Source: Numida meleagris (taxonomy: Eukaryota > Chordata > Aves > Galliformes > Numididae). From it: a stretch of 64,000 nucleotides of DNA. The position numbers were made by a program, and so were the translations under genes. Positions within the stretch are counted from its first letter, which is position 1, and every line of letters starts with the position of its first letter. The notes beneath the pieces are model-generated. The model had not been told where the DNA came from and did not search any database. It saw only the letters and a list, made by a program, of their open reading frames with translations. Shown here in pieces: positions 1 through 10,910 of this stretch. Where the stretch lies: assembly GCF_002078875.1 (NCBI RefSeq), contig NC_034409.1, forward strand, positions 13,024,434 to 13,088,433, in the 5' to 3' direction.

Positions 1-544
1 AACCCTAAGACTCTTTTTAATTTATTTTTAATGAATTTAATAGTTGCTAGCAGCAGTTTGCCTTGTAATGCATTTCCTCCTTTTTGATCCTTTGCCTGTA
101 GACATCTTCTGCATGTGCCCACATTACCGTCACTGTCTCAGTCACTGAAGGGTGCACTCAGTGTCTGTATCTTCTTTGCACTGTCCCTAATTATACTTTC
201 TATCTCTGTTATTGACATAAGCAGTGAACTCTGATGTTTAAAATTGATAGTTTCCTCCAAAGCAAATTATATCAGTCAAACCAATCAATAAGGATGCCTT
301 CATAATGAACCCACAGGGACCTCCATGGAAATTGTTCTCCAGATGGAGAATTTATCATTTGCAGACACCATTTCTTGCTTTGCAGTGATGCTATTATGCA
401 AATTGTTTTCTTCTATTCCACAATTCCTTATCCAGATATCTGAAAGTGAACCTGTAAGTATGAATTGTGCACAGGAACCCCGATATGTCCCTCACCAGTG
501 AGAGACTCTCCAGGTTCCCCATCTCCATAAACAATTTTAAACTA
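1..544. other. Unique non-coding DNA
   Basis: No repeat or long ORF is recognised here. The only structured item is a 68-bp exon-like segment on the plus strand, listed separately. Confidence 0.6.
386..453 (+). other. Exon-like segment, weak candidate
   Basis: A pyrimidine-rich stretch ending in tttgcag lies just before 386. The segment is followed at 454 by gtaagt, a near-ideal donor. Of the three frames only the one starting at the third base is open (22 codons, beginning ATG CTA TTA); the other two have TGA stops. This means phase 1 in and phase 0 out. The peptide is not recognised and no neighbouring plus-strand exon supports it. In 64 kb of AT-rich DNA a chance match of this kind is likely; a lncRNA exon is also possible. 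Confidence 0.18.
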
Positions 545-782
545 AAAGATAGGAGATTTAGGTAAGATGTTAGGAGGAAATTCTTTACTCAGAGGGCAGT
601 GAGGCCCTGGCACAGCTGCCCAGAGAAGCTGTGGGTGCCCCATCCCTGAAGGCACTCAAGGCTGTGTTGGATGGGGCCCTGTGCAGCCTGAGCTGGTGGG
701 GGGCAGCCAGCCCATGGCAGGGGGTTGAGACTTAGTAGGCTTTAAGGCCCTTCCCAACCCAAACCATTCCATGATTCTATGA
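545..782 (+). repeat. CR1 LINE 3' fragment, sense
   Basis: This 5'-truncated CR1 copy carries the typical 3' region: 'aggaaattctttactcagag', then the 'gcccagagaagctgtgg' block, then 'cattccatgattctatg' at the 3' end. Only the end of the ORF2 region and the 3' UTR remain, so it cannot move. The family is the dominant avian LINE. Confidence 0.9.
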
Positions 783-1523
783 CTCCCTCTGGGCTTGCAG
801 CTCAGCAAGGACTGTGTGCTGGAGCTACACATCCACATGGGAAGAGCTGGCTACAACCACAGAATAATATGGTTTTATCTTGTTATGCATAAAAACCAAC
901 AGCCACTACAGTATCTACAGTGTGTAAATACCAGCCATAGTGTCTGCAGCACTCTGTGAAGAGCAGGACTTGCTGGGAGCCAAATGAGTCAACAAATGCA
1001 CTTCACTGAGTAGTTCAGCAATGACACAAGAGATGGTTTTGTGGGTTGTGTGAATGAATTCAGTGAAAATTGCCAATCTCCAGGAGTTCTTTCTTTGAAA
1101 TTATGCTGAGATTCAGCACCACTGGCTAAAAGCTACCACTATCAATGCCCAGATCACATTAACCACGGATGGAAGTACAGTTCTGCCCACTGAGTGCACA
1201 CTCCAAAAACATTCTGACACTAGCCAAAACCTGCTGGGTTCACCTCTATATAATGACAAATCTATTAGAGCCACAGCTTTGAGCAGCAAGCAAGGTGTCC
1301 CCTCCATGCTGGGGATGCTTGGGAATAGAAATCGAAAACATCAGACTGTACCAGAGCACATGCATTTCTGCAGTCTGCAGCCCTCCTGGCTGAGCAGTGT
1401 CACCTCACTGCTACCAGGCCAGTGCATGGGGGGAACATCTTTTGACAGGAGCAGAAATGTTGACACACAGCTGCTCTCTAAGGCAGAAGGTTGAAAGTCG
1501 AAGTGCTTTCTTGTTAGATACTT
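783..1523. other. Unique non-coding DNA
   Basis: Short ORFs on both strands show no domain or splice context. Nothing else is seen. Confidence 0.55.
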
Positions 1524-1820
1524 ATCATAGAATCATAGAATCATTAAGGATAGAAAAGACCACTAAATCATCCAGTCCAACCATCAATCCATCCCACCAT
1601 GCCCACTAACCCATGTCCCTCAGTTACACATCTCCACATTTCTAGAACACCTCCAGAGATGGTGACTCCACCACCTCCCTGGGCAGCCTGTGCCAGTGCC
1701 TTGCCACTTTCTGAGAAGAAATTTTTCCAGTTATTCAACCTGAACCTCTCCTAGCACAACTTAAGGCCATCACCTCTCATCCCATCACTGTTACCTAGAG
1801 AAGAGGCCAACCCCCACCTT
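1524..1820 (-). repeat. CR1 LINE 3' fragment, antisense
   Basis: The left edge has atcatagaatcatagaatcat, the reverse complement of the CR1 3' octamer tail. It is followed by reverse-complement CR1 3' sequence ('tccagtccaaccatcaatcc', 'acctccctgggcagcctgtg') and ends in remnants of the 'cctctcatcccatcactgtt' block. The copy is 5' truncated. Confidence 0.9.
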
Positions 1821-3006
1821 CTTCTCCCACTTTCTTTCACCACTAGAAGTATCAGCTACAGTTTTCAGACTTCTGTGGTATTTTTAGAAATAAAGAAAAG
1901 ATCAGTCTAAGAACACCCAAATAGTTGTTTAGGTTCTTTATGCATCTTTAACATCTTTTTCTATGTTGATTACAGGACAAAACAGAAAACTGAAACTGGA
2001 TTACTGCAAAATGTGGCAATTATTGTTCCCTTTCCCTTGTGAAATGGGCAGTAGTTTACTTTTCCTACTGCTCTGTCTTAAAACTGCTGTGATTCCACCC
2101 TTTGTCACTTTATGCTGCATCTCCCCCACTAACCAACAGGGCACTGTAATGCTGAGTATTGCACTGAGCAGTTAATAAAGGAAAGAGCAGCAAGCCCAGC
2201 AGCCTGAATTTCCATGGGGCCAGCAGGATGTTGCACATCAAGAAGAAAACTCCTCAGAATACATGCTACAAGCTAACAAATGTGAACAGCAGCCAAACCA
2301 TCAGGAAAAAAAAAAAAACTTAAACACAAAATCTTGTACACAAAATCAAGCAAGAATAATTACAGCCAGCAAGGCCAGAGGGTTAAAAATTTATTTTACT
2401 CATTCATTTCCATATTACTACTTCTAACTTGAGTGAGAAAAAAATCACCAGGGAGAACAAATCTGGTGCAGTGCCCCTCAGCCAAATGGTATATATTAAG
2501 ACATACATGCCACAGACAGAAGATTGTACCTCTATGCCTATGTACCTATGTACCTTTTATTTCTATCTGACAACACATACTGTCAGTTAAGACTAGAGAG
2601 AAAACAGAGAAGAAAGTAATTCTGCATTTCACTCCTGTGCCTGGAAATTGCTCCTTCTAGACACAATACTATCAATCACAAATAGGCAAGAGCACTTCCA
2701 GATCAGATACAAACATAGCAAATAAAGGTTACCACGGTCCAGAAACCCTCTTGTAAACTGTCACTCAATGTAAACAGTAATTTTGGGGGAAAAAAAGCTG
2801 CTGTTCTTGAAGTCTGTTCCTCAAAAGACCACTTTACTACCAAACCTTAAAGGCTGAACTTTTGCAGTCATTTCACACTCAAGCAAGGATCTTAAAATAC
2901 TGTGCAGGACCCAATGGTATCCCAGCACAGACAGTGAGGGGTGGTGGTCCTGTGCACATCCTGTGCCACAGTTTTGTGGCTCAAATATCCTTTTCACCAG
3001 CCAAAG
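1821..3006. other. Unique non-coding DNA
   Basis: AT-rich sequence with short A-runs near 2309. No gene signal is seen; a 70-codon ORF at 1963-2175 has no recognisable domain. Confidence 0.55.
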
Positions 3007-3062
3007 ATCATAGAATCATAGAATCATAGAATCATAGAATCATAGAACCATAGAATCATGGA
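3007..3062. repeat. Octamer tandem repeat (ATCATAGA)n
   Basis: Seven 8-bp units form the 3' terminus of the neighbouring CR1. Units six and seven read ACCATAGA and ATCATGGA. CR1 copies usually end in two or three such units, so this tail is extended. Confidence 0.9.
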
Positions 3063-3500
3063 ATAGCTTAGGTTGGAAGGGACCTTAAAGTCCAGTTCTA
3101 ACCATCTGCTGTGGGCAGGGCTGCCATTCACCAGATCAGATTGCCCAGGATCCCATCCAACTTGGCTTTGAATGTCTTCAGGGATAGGGCATCCACAACT
3201 CCTCTGGGCAGCTGTTGCTAGGGCCTCATCACCCTCTGAGTAATGAATTTCCTCCTAACATCTATCCTAAATCTCCCCGTTTTTTTAGTTTAAAGCCATT
3301 CCCCCTTGTCCTATCACTATTCGATCATGTAAAAGTTCAGTCTCTCTCCTGTTTGTAAGCTCCCTTTAAGTACTGAAAGGCCATGGTGAGGTCTTCCTGG
3401 AGTCTTCTCTTCTCCAGGCTGAACGAGACCAACTCCCTCAACCTTTCTTCACAGGGGACGTGCTGCAGCCCTCTCATCATCTTCATGGCCCTAAAGATCT
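3007..3500 (-). repeat. CR1 LINE 3' fragment, antisense, long octamer tail
   Basis: The element lies in reverse orientation. Its 3' tail, at the left edge, holds seven consecutive 8-bp units at 3007-3062: five perfect ATCATAGA copies and two with one substitution each. Next come the CR1 blocks 'ggttggaagggacctt', 'tgggcagggctgcc' and, toward the right, 'cttctccaggctgaac' and 'tgctgcagccctctcatcat'. About 490 bp of the 3' half are kept and the coding part is broken. Confidence 0.92.
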
Positions 3501-4682
3501 CTCTGAAACTGTGGGTTACCTCGGTCCTGATCAGGCAGCATGCTTGTAGGTACAGCTATCAGCTGGGCCTACACTTTATGGAAGACAAGAGATATTTTTA
3601 AAGAACTTATGGAAAGAAATTTTAAACCAGTAATTATATATTCACATCTAGAGACTGGTCAGTTTTCATGTGGTAGCAACTAATGCCACGCTGCACGCAA
3701 AAATTATGTGCTTTAGAAAGAGAGTATAGGGGCTATACATCCTCCACACCACTCCTATGGCTTTGTTGGCAAGAAGAAAATTGCAGGTAGTGCTGTGGGA
3801 TTATAAGGACAAAACTAAGCAAGTGATCACCTCTAAGAGGTCTGGATTGCATTTAAAGATCTGGGACAGAATTAGGAAAAAACAAGTGGGCTGTGACATG
3901 CAGGGGTCAGTGAGACTAGAGGACCCTGGGTACTCCCAGTGATACGAGTCTACAAATCGGACACTCACATTCAAACGTAAAATGTAATTCAGTTCCATGA
4001 ATGAATGCTGAGCTGGAAGCCTGCCTCTTTGAGCAAGTAAACCCAACTGGGACCATAGTGGGATAAATGCTCCAAGGTTTTATAGCACTTTTGGAAAAGG
4101 TTTAAAAAGTACAGTAAGTCAAAGCAACACACCAGAGGGTTACACAAGGGAGCAGCAGTTCCATTAACATATAAGGAGAAGGATAAAAGTATGAAGATAA
4201 AGTCATGGCGCTGCTTTGTGTGCTGCAAATCTGCCATTAGCAAGAAAAATAGCCCAAACAGCTACAGCTCTACAAGGAAGTTCCCCTCTTTATTGTTGTT
4301 TTGCAGATAATGAAATCATCAGAAAAGTGTGGGGGCAAAGGGACAAAATTAACTCTCACTCTCTAGGTCTCAACTACATTATTTTCCTGTTAGGGCAGAT
4401 TAATAATTCAGAAAATGAGCGGGTTTTATAATTTCCATTAATCAGCCCTGCCATGTACAACAACTGATTTGTTTTCTTGGCAGGATTTCCAGATACTCTG
4501 CAGGTCTGATGTGGTCTCACGGTGTATTTTCAGCTTTCACAAATATTAACCCTTCTTCACATGTAAGCATTCTCTGTTCTGGACATCCTTGTGGTGCACA
4601 GGGCTGGTGGAAAGCATCTATGAATTTATCAGCAGAGTTAGAGCTTCTGGCACCAAAAGGATGTTTTTGGTAAATAATAAGT

Positions 4683-4925
4683 TTGTCAAATCTGAAAAGA
4701 TTAGGGAGTTTTCAGCTGATGTACCAACACAGGCCAAACATGCCAGATATTTTGGTCTGGAAAAATGAAATGACTACTCACAGAGTATTTCAGCACTACT
4801 TGAACACAGTGACCAGAACAATGTTGAAAAAGGACACTATGTTGAATAAACGGTGCTGCTTGGAAAGACTGAAGCCTAATTTCGTATGGGTCAACCCAAA
4901 TGGAGACAAAACCGTTTTGGAGTGA
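4683..4925 (+). other. Unassigned 80-codon open frame
   Basis: An open frame that begins ATG TCA AAT and ends at TGA after ...DKTVLE. The composition looks protein-like (for example NMPDILVWKNEM, LKPNFVWVNPNGDK), unlike most random ORFs nearby. There is no good acceptor or donor, poly-A tail or promoter around it. It could be a decayed fragment of a transposase or processed gene, or it could be chance. I do not recognise a family. Confidence 0.15.
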
Positions 4926-7084
4926 GCTGAAGGAAGCACAGTGGTGGCTCCCTGAGAAGCTGCTCAGTGTCTACAGGCATGCAAAGACTGGGAGGAGCCA
5001 GGAATGCCCCCATGTCCCACATCCCAAGGAGGTGCCCTTCCAGCAGTGGCAGCTGGGTAACCAAATTGAGTACCTAGCAGTGGCCAACACCAATGAGATG
5101 CTCCAAGTCCAAGCAGGATGCCCCATGAGCTGGCCACTCTCTCTTCTCCCATCTGTGCACACACACTGAGGGTATTCCATAGCCCTTGACACTCCCCTTG
5201 CCAATTAGTTTTTAATTACTAATTAGCAGTAGAGCAATTCTGCCATTTAGAGGTATACTGTATCTTTCCCCATTGGTTAGGGTACTTTCTAGACCAGTAG
5301 GAGATGTAAATTTGGATGTTCTCAGACAGAAGAAAAAATTGACTTACTTAAACTCCCATCTCCTATGTCCTTGTTGACTACTTTAGCCACTGAGACTTTG
5401 TTTAGAGAGGAGATACTCCCCCAGACTGTGAGTTCAGTAAGTGATGCAGCTGCTTTTCTCTCAGCTGGCAGAAATATAACTTTTGTTATCCTTCAGATAA
5501 CTGTTTGGGTCAAATGAAAATTATTAAAAAAAAAAAAAAAATCTCAGCATAGTACAAAACATGTTCCTTAGTTTTTTAATTTGGTAAGAAACTCGAAAAT
5601 CAGCAAATCTAGGGAAGTACCAATGGTTGCATTGGCAATGACCATTGAAAATTAATCATGTAGGTTTGCACAATCCAGCACAACTTGCATATTGTTGTTT
5701 ATACGCGATATTCTACAAGAACAGAGATTTTCTCTGCCATAAAGGCTGATGTATGTTCATCTTTTTTTTTAAGATCACCAAATATTAACTCTAAGTGTAA
5801 TGTACAGCTGTTCGTATCTCCTAATGACTTCATTTTGTAACATTTTTCAGACAGAACATTTGTGATTCCTAATTGGGTCTGTAATGAATTTGATACAATC
5901 CATGCTTGTAGCACTGTCTAGTCTTCATTTTGCAGTTTATCTTAATGAATCACTATAATTCACTTAGAAATCATTTCCAGAATTAGTTTTTCATCTATCT
6001 TTCTTGTGAATATTTTGAACTACTAGCAGTGCACAACTCGAGTTGGAGGTTTTACATGGAATACATCAAAAGCTCAGGGGCTGCTGGTACTCTGCAGCAT
6101 AGCACAGAATACAGATAGCTCTTCGCAAATTATCTAAGCACAAAATATATTTTGTAGTCATAAGGTAAGAATAATAATGGAAAGATCAAAGCCAAGTAAT
6201 ATTATCTTCCAACTTTTGCATGTTTCTGTTTTTCTTGTTCCTTCTTACACTGTATGAGCTATGCCCAGAGCTGTCTAATTGGTACCAGCTACTTCTGCTT
6301 GAACTACCTTACCACCATATCTGGCTATGCTGAAATCACTCCTGTGGATAATTAGGCTCACATGGACATTTCCAAATTAGCTTTCACCTACTTAGGCCAG
6401 CTACTGATAAGAACATATAAAGTTACGAAACTCCTACAAAAGCTGAGTAAACACAGTTAGCTGAGTTAGCCGCTGATAACTTCCATGGGTATGATTCAGA
6501 CCACTTAAAGCTAAATGCGTAATGAGGCAGTCCTCACACAATAGATGATTACACTCCTTTTATAAACAATGCAGAGAGATAGCTGCCTGTAATGGGCTTC
6601 ACAGAAGGCTATCTATAGCTTGTGTCTCATTCAGTTACACAAAAATTTTAAGCATGCCCTGATAACAGGAATACAGAACACAAAAAAAACCCTAATATAT
6701 GTTGCAAAAGCAGACTGTGATTCCCTTCAGCTAGTACTAAAGTACTATTAAGAAGAAAAGGAAAGAATTCTTTTTCTGGTCAGCAAGCACCTTTTTTGGC
6801 ACTCGCTATCAAAAAACGCACTTGTCCATGAACCAGATCAAATTTCCAGATCCATATATCCACAGCAGGTGTGGCATTCAGAGATTTTAATTTTTTTATA
6901 ACTACTTCTATGCACTGTGGGAAAATGGAAATTTTCAGAGGTGTGTAACTTGGGCAGACAGTTTTAGCACAATCATACTGTTAGGGACAGCTAAAAAACA
7001 GAGAGGGCTGAAGTGAAGCCAGATCATGGTAAATATCTGAATAGCAGTGGCAGGTAAGGCAATTTTCTTTTGGTGCTTCTCCAG

Positions 7085-7181
7085 ATTCTTTGAGACCATG
7101 AAGGTAACTGATATCAGGGAAGGACTGCACCTCTTGCAATTAAATGTCATCTGGCTGCGGGATCATCCTAAAGTGAGATGG
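7085..7181 (+). other. Exon-like segment, moderate candidate
   Basis: A 97-bp segment has a good acceptor (aattttcttttggtgcttctccag just upstream, pyrimidine-rich) and a strong donor, G|gtaagt at 7182. Two of the three frames hold early TGA stops. The third is open throughout and would read FFETMKVTDIREGLHLLQ then LNVIWLRDHPKVRW, entering in phase 2 and leaving in phase 0. The peptide matches no family I know. The two better exon candidates in the window lie on the opposite strand, so this would belong to another gene or a lncRNA, or be a chance match. Confidence 0.3.
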
Positions 7182-7744
7182 GTAAGTAAAAGTGGTGGGT
7201 CTACAACTATAGAAACCAGCAGAGTCATGGTTTGCCACTGGCAAGTAGTGATTCCACCAGTGTCTAGTGGTGGAAACTGCATGATCAATAGTATGTATGA
7301 ATGAAATCAGCTGAAATCACAAAGACGGAAACAGCTTACTGTACTTTTCCTAGAAATCTGCATCAAAACAAACCTAACAATTCAGTGAAGACTGAAGCAT
7401 CAAAGCTTTCTTGTCCCAATCATAAAATGAAAATCATACTTTTCCCACTTTTATTTTTTCACTAACAATTTATGAAAGATGCTGTATTAGTAAAGAAAAG
7501 TTGAAGATAATCTCCAACATTACCCACAAATACCACGTGAAATGAGCAATTCTCTCTTGGTGAAGAGGATCGTTTTAATATGATGCATTGTATAGAAAAA
7601 GTATAAGATCATTGAGTTGCTTGGTTCTACTCAGAGTTGTAGCTGAAATGCCTCAGCTGGACAAAAAAAAAAGACTAATTGTTAACTACATCTCTACAAG
7701 TATAATTGTACATATAATTGCGCTTCTTATCAGCATAGGTCTTC

Positions 7745-7981
7745 TTTGGATGTGAGGGGGAAGTTCTTTACAGAAAGAGTGGTGAGGTGCTGGAACAGGC
7801 TGCCCAGAGAGGCTGTAGTTGCTCTGCCCCTGGAGGTGTTCAAGACCAGGTTGGATCAGGCCCTGGGTAGCCTGGTCTAGTACCAGATCTGGAGGTTGAT
7901 GGCCCTGTCTGTGGCAGGGGGGTTGGTGATAATCTTTGGGGTCCCTTCCAACCCAAGCCATTCCATGACTCTATGATTCTT
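7745..7981 (+). repeat. CR1 LINE 3' fragment, sense
   Basis: Standard CR1 3' sequence: 'aagttctttacagaaagagt', 'ggctgcccagagaggctg', 'gaccaggttggatcaggccc', and the end 'ccatgactctatgattct'. It is 5' truncated, with no intact ORF. Confidence 0.93.
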
Positions 7982-10224
7982 AGGGGAAAAGAAAGAGTAT
8001 TTTTATGCTTTTGGAATTGGATCTCTACTAGAAGATATGAGTTATATAAGTTCAATCATTATATTCTTCCTTGAATTTCTGTGTTATACCAATACCATTT
8101 TTTGTTTATAAAATATGTATTAAAATCCAGAAATTGCAGAATTTCTGCAAAATATTGCAGAAATCTTGCAGAAAACCTTATTTTACAGTTTTTGAAACTT
8201 CTGCCCAGCTGAGATTTTCTGAAACAATGCCTTTCATTGGTCCAATGATCTGAGCAGGTACAACAGAACTCCTGTTTTGAGGTTTATGTTTTCTCCATAG
8301 AGCTTTACTGAGCTATGATGTGGTTACCTTTTTTTTTTCCCTATAAATTTTCGAAGAAAGAACATCCATTCTTCACTCATTCCTAAAGGACCACTACAAA
8401 TACAGTTAAGTCACATATTGCAGTACATTCCTGGAGGTCTCATATTGACCACTGAAGGCTGATTTACAAGCTTCCTTCTATTTTGTACAAGCTATTTGAT
8501 TTAACTCTCCAGAAACCTACATTTGCATTCCTGGATTAATTTTTCACAAGGAAGAAGAAGATGCACTTTGATTTGTACAGTCCCATCTCTCTTGGTTCTA
8601 TTCTGATCTCCAAGTCTTCATTCTCTTTGCTTTGGCAAATCTCCAATTCCCAGCCTTTCCATCATTGCCTTCTTCCCACTCTCCTTGCTTCCACACATCT
8701 TGTAGACCTAGAATATCCCCATTTGGATTTGCTCTACAATACATCCCTTCGAGCTATTTCCTTTAGATCTCCAATTAGCTTTTGCTAGAGAACTGCAGAA
8801 CAGAGCGATCTTAACCTTCCTTCTTGAGAAGAAGTGGACCCAACAAATTACCAAACAATAAATTCCATAGCAAAACCAGGACTCATGAAATCATTGGTCT
8901 CTCTGTCATTGATCTCCTCAGAAAGGTATGCTCACAAAATCCTAAAGCTCCTGTACATACCTATCAAGTACTAAAGAGACTCGGAGATGAAATGTCCAAA
9001 AATAAATGAAAAAAATATGTTCATTGTAATATGACGTCATCAAAAGAACATTCTTCCCTATATTGTGCAGCATTTGGCTGAAAATGAAATCTGCAGACTT
9101 CCAGTTGGTTCATGACAATTACCAATTCCCCTTATTTCATAAAAACCCATTATGTGAAGGACCTTGATGTTTTCAGTGTCATTTAAACAAAACTGGGCTA
9201 TGTTGTAATTAAACTTTGATCAAATTTTAATGGGATCTCAGAGGAAAACAGTATTTGACTAAAAGAGGCATTCTTCTGCATGTATTAATCAAGTGAATTC
9301 TTCTTGAACTGCCTGAATTTCATATAATAACACTTCTCCATTGTTAATTAGCAGAGCAGGAAAATGATAGAATCTGCTTCAGTGCTTTTCTATTGAGAAT
9401 ATCCTGAAACCTTTTCTTTTGACTGTCAACACCCATCCACTTGTTTAGAGAAGAATATTAAGGACAGAAAAAACAAGTTCGAAGAGAGGTCATGAAAAAT
9501 CTCCGACAAGTATCAGAAAATCACTTTTAGAGTTTCCTGAGGCATCTTATTTAAAAACACAACGTTCTTATATTCAAATTAGTCCAATGTAACTTCAAAC
9601 CATACATTTATGGCATTAAGCACTTGAATCACTTAGACCAGCTGTCTCTTATGAATGACCATTCAATAGCACTTTCATGGGTGTTGCTAATCATCAGCAT
9701 TTTCATCAGTAATGTGAAAGCAGATGTGAAATCACCAACAGCAACATTTTCTGAGTTATACAAACGTGAGTGGGAATTAATCCTGAGTCAGGTTAGTCAG
9801 GTGAGATATGTCAAACAGAATGTGACTCTTTGGTAAACTGAGTCTACTTTAAAAGCAAAGCAGAACAAAAGAGAATACACACAAATCTGTAGGAATGAGG
9901 AATTGAGAGGTGCAAAAATACTTGTGATGGGGGTTCATATCCTTAGAAGGAAGCTGAAAATTGCCACAGCCTGGTGAAAGGCTAATAAGCCTTATACCGT
10001 CTGCTTAGACATGAAAAAGATTCCTTTCAATAAAAAACTTAGTGACTATCGGTTATAATTTATTTCTCAAAATTGAGAATTGATTTGATTTCAGTAGATA
10101 GGTATCCTAACATAAGGAAAATGTGACTCAGAAAGGATTTTTAGACATTGCCTAAAAGATATAACAGGAACCAGCTACTGGGAGCTCTAACAAGCCACAT
10201 TAAAATTAGAAATTAGGCAGCTTT
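7982..10224. other. Unique non-coding DNA
   Basis: AT-rich sequence with no recognised repeat. Short ORFs at 8561-8788, 8824-9009 and 9624-9836 lack domain or splice support. Confidence 0.5.
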
Positions 10225-10910
10225 TAAAGCAGGGAGTATGATTAACCACTGGAAAAAAAAAAGGGGGGGATACAGTGTGGATTCTTTGCCTCTTGTAGTA
10301 AGTGCAAGATCATACACTTTAGAAAATGACAAAAATACTTTCAGCTGTAAGATAGAAACGACCACGGAGGTGAAAGCTCAGTGCAAATCAGTCAATCACA
10401 GTTTTTCAAAGAGATGCTGATGTGAAAAAAGGCAAACTCTGCCCTAGAATGTATCCACTCAATTGTTTCCAGTAATGATGGGGAAGTGTCAGTACAATAC
10501 TGGTAAAGCATTGCTAAGGCACCACTTCAATTGTTGTGCGTAATTATGAATGCTTGTGTTCAAAATATTAACTTAGGCTGGAGCAGCTGCAGAGAAGGAC
10601 TACATGGATGATGAGAAGAATGTAAAATATATCATAAGAGAAGTCAGAATAAGCTTGTCTTGTTTAGAGAGAGGATGACTATTACTATATATAACTGAGT
10701 TGCAAAGAAGCTGTTTAAGCCAAAGATAATCATTGTATAAGAACAAAGAGTAGAAACTGGACTTGAATACATTTACTGTAACTTACAACCTTCCTAATCA
10801 CTAGGCAAATGAAGCATTGAAACAATTTTGCAATAGGAATTTGGGGATAAAAAGACTGGCCAGCTTTAAGTCAAAGCTTAAATCCAGGCATTCAAGCTCC
10901 GGAATTGTTT
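10225..10910 (+). repeat. Ancient, highly diverged CR1-type LINE relic, sense
   Basis: Blocks in the right order recall the 3' half of CR1/L3-type LINEs. They are 'agtgcaagatcatacacttt' near 10298, a 'gctaaggcaccacttcaatt' block near 10515, 'ctggagcagctgcagagaag' near 10578, 'tcttgtttagagagaggatg' near 10657, 'agaacaaagagtagaaactg' near 10740, and 'tcaaagcttaaatccaggca' near 10870. Many substitutions and stops mark it as much older than the other copies here. The boundaries are approximate. Confidence 0.55.

Larger units (their letters stand above)
3501..7744. other. Unique non-coding DNA
   Basis: A 4.2 kb stretch without recognised repeats apart from a poly-A run of 16 at 5526-5541. It contains an 80-codon open frame at 4683-4925 and an exon-like segment at 7085-7181, both listed separately. 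The rest holds short AT-rich ORFs only. Confidence 0.5.

Noticed and set aside
5699..5914. 71-codon minus-strand frame with a fair acceptor upstream
   Set aside because: No donor of acceptable quality in frame and poor codon composition.
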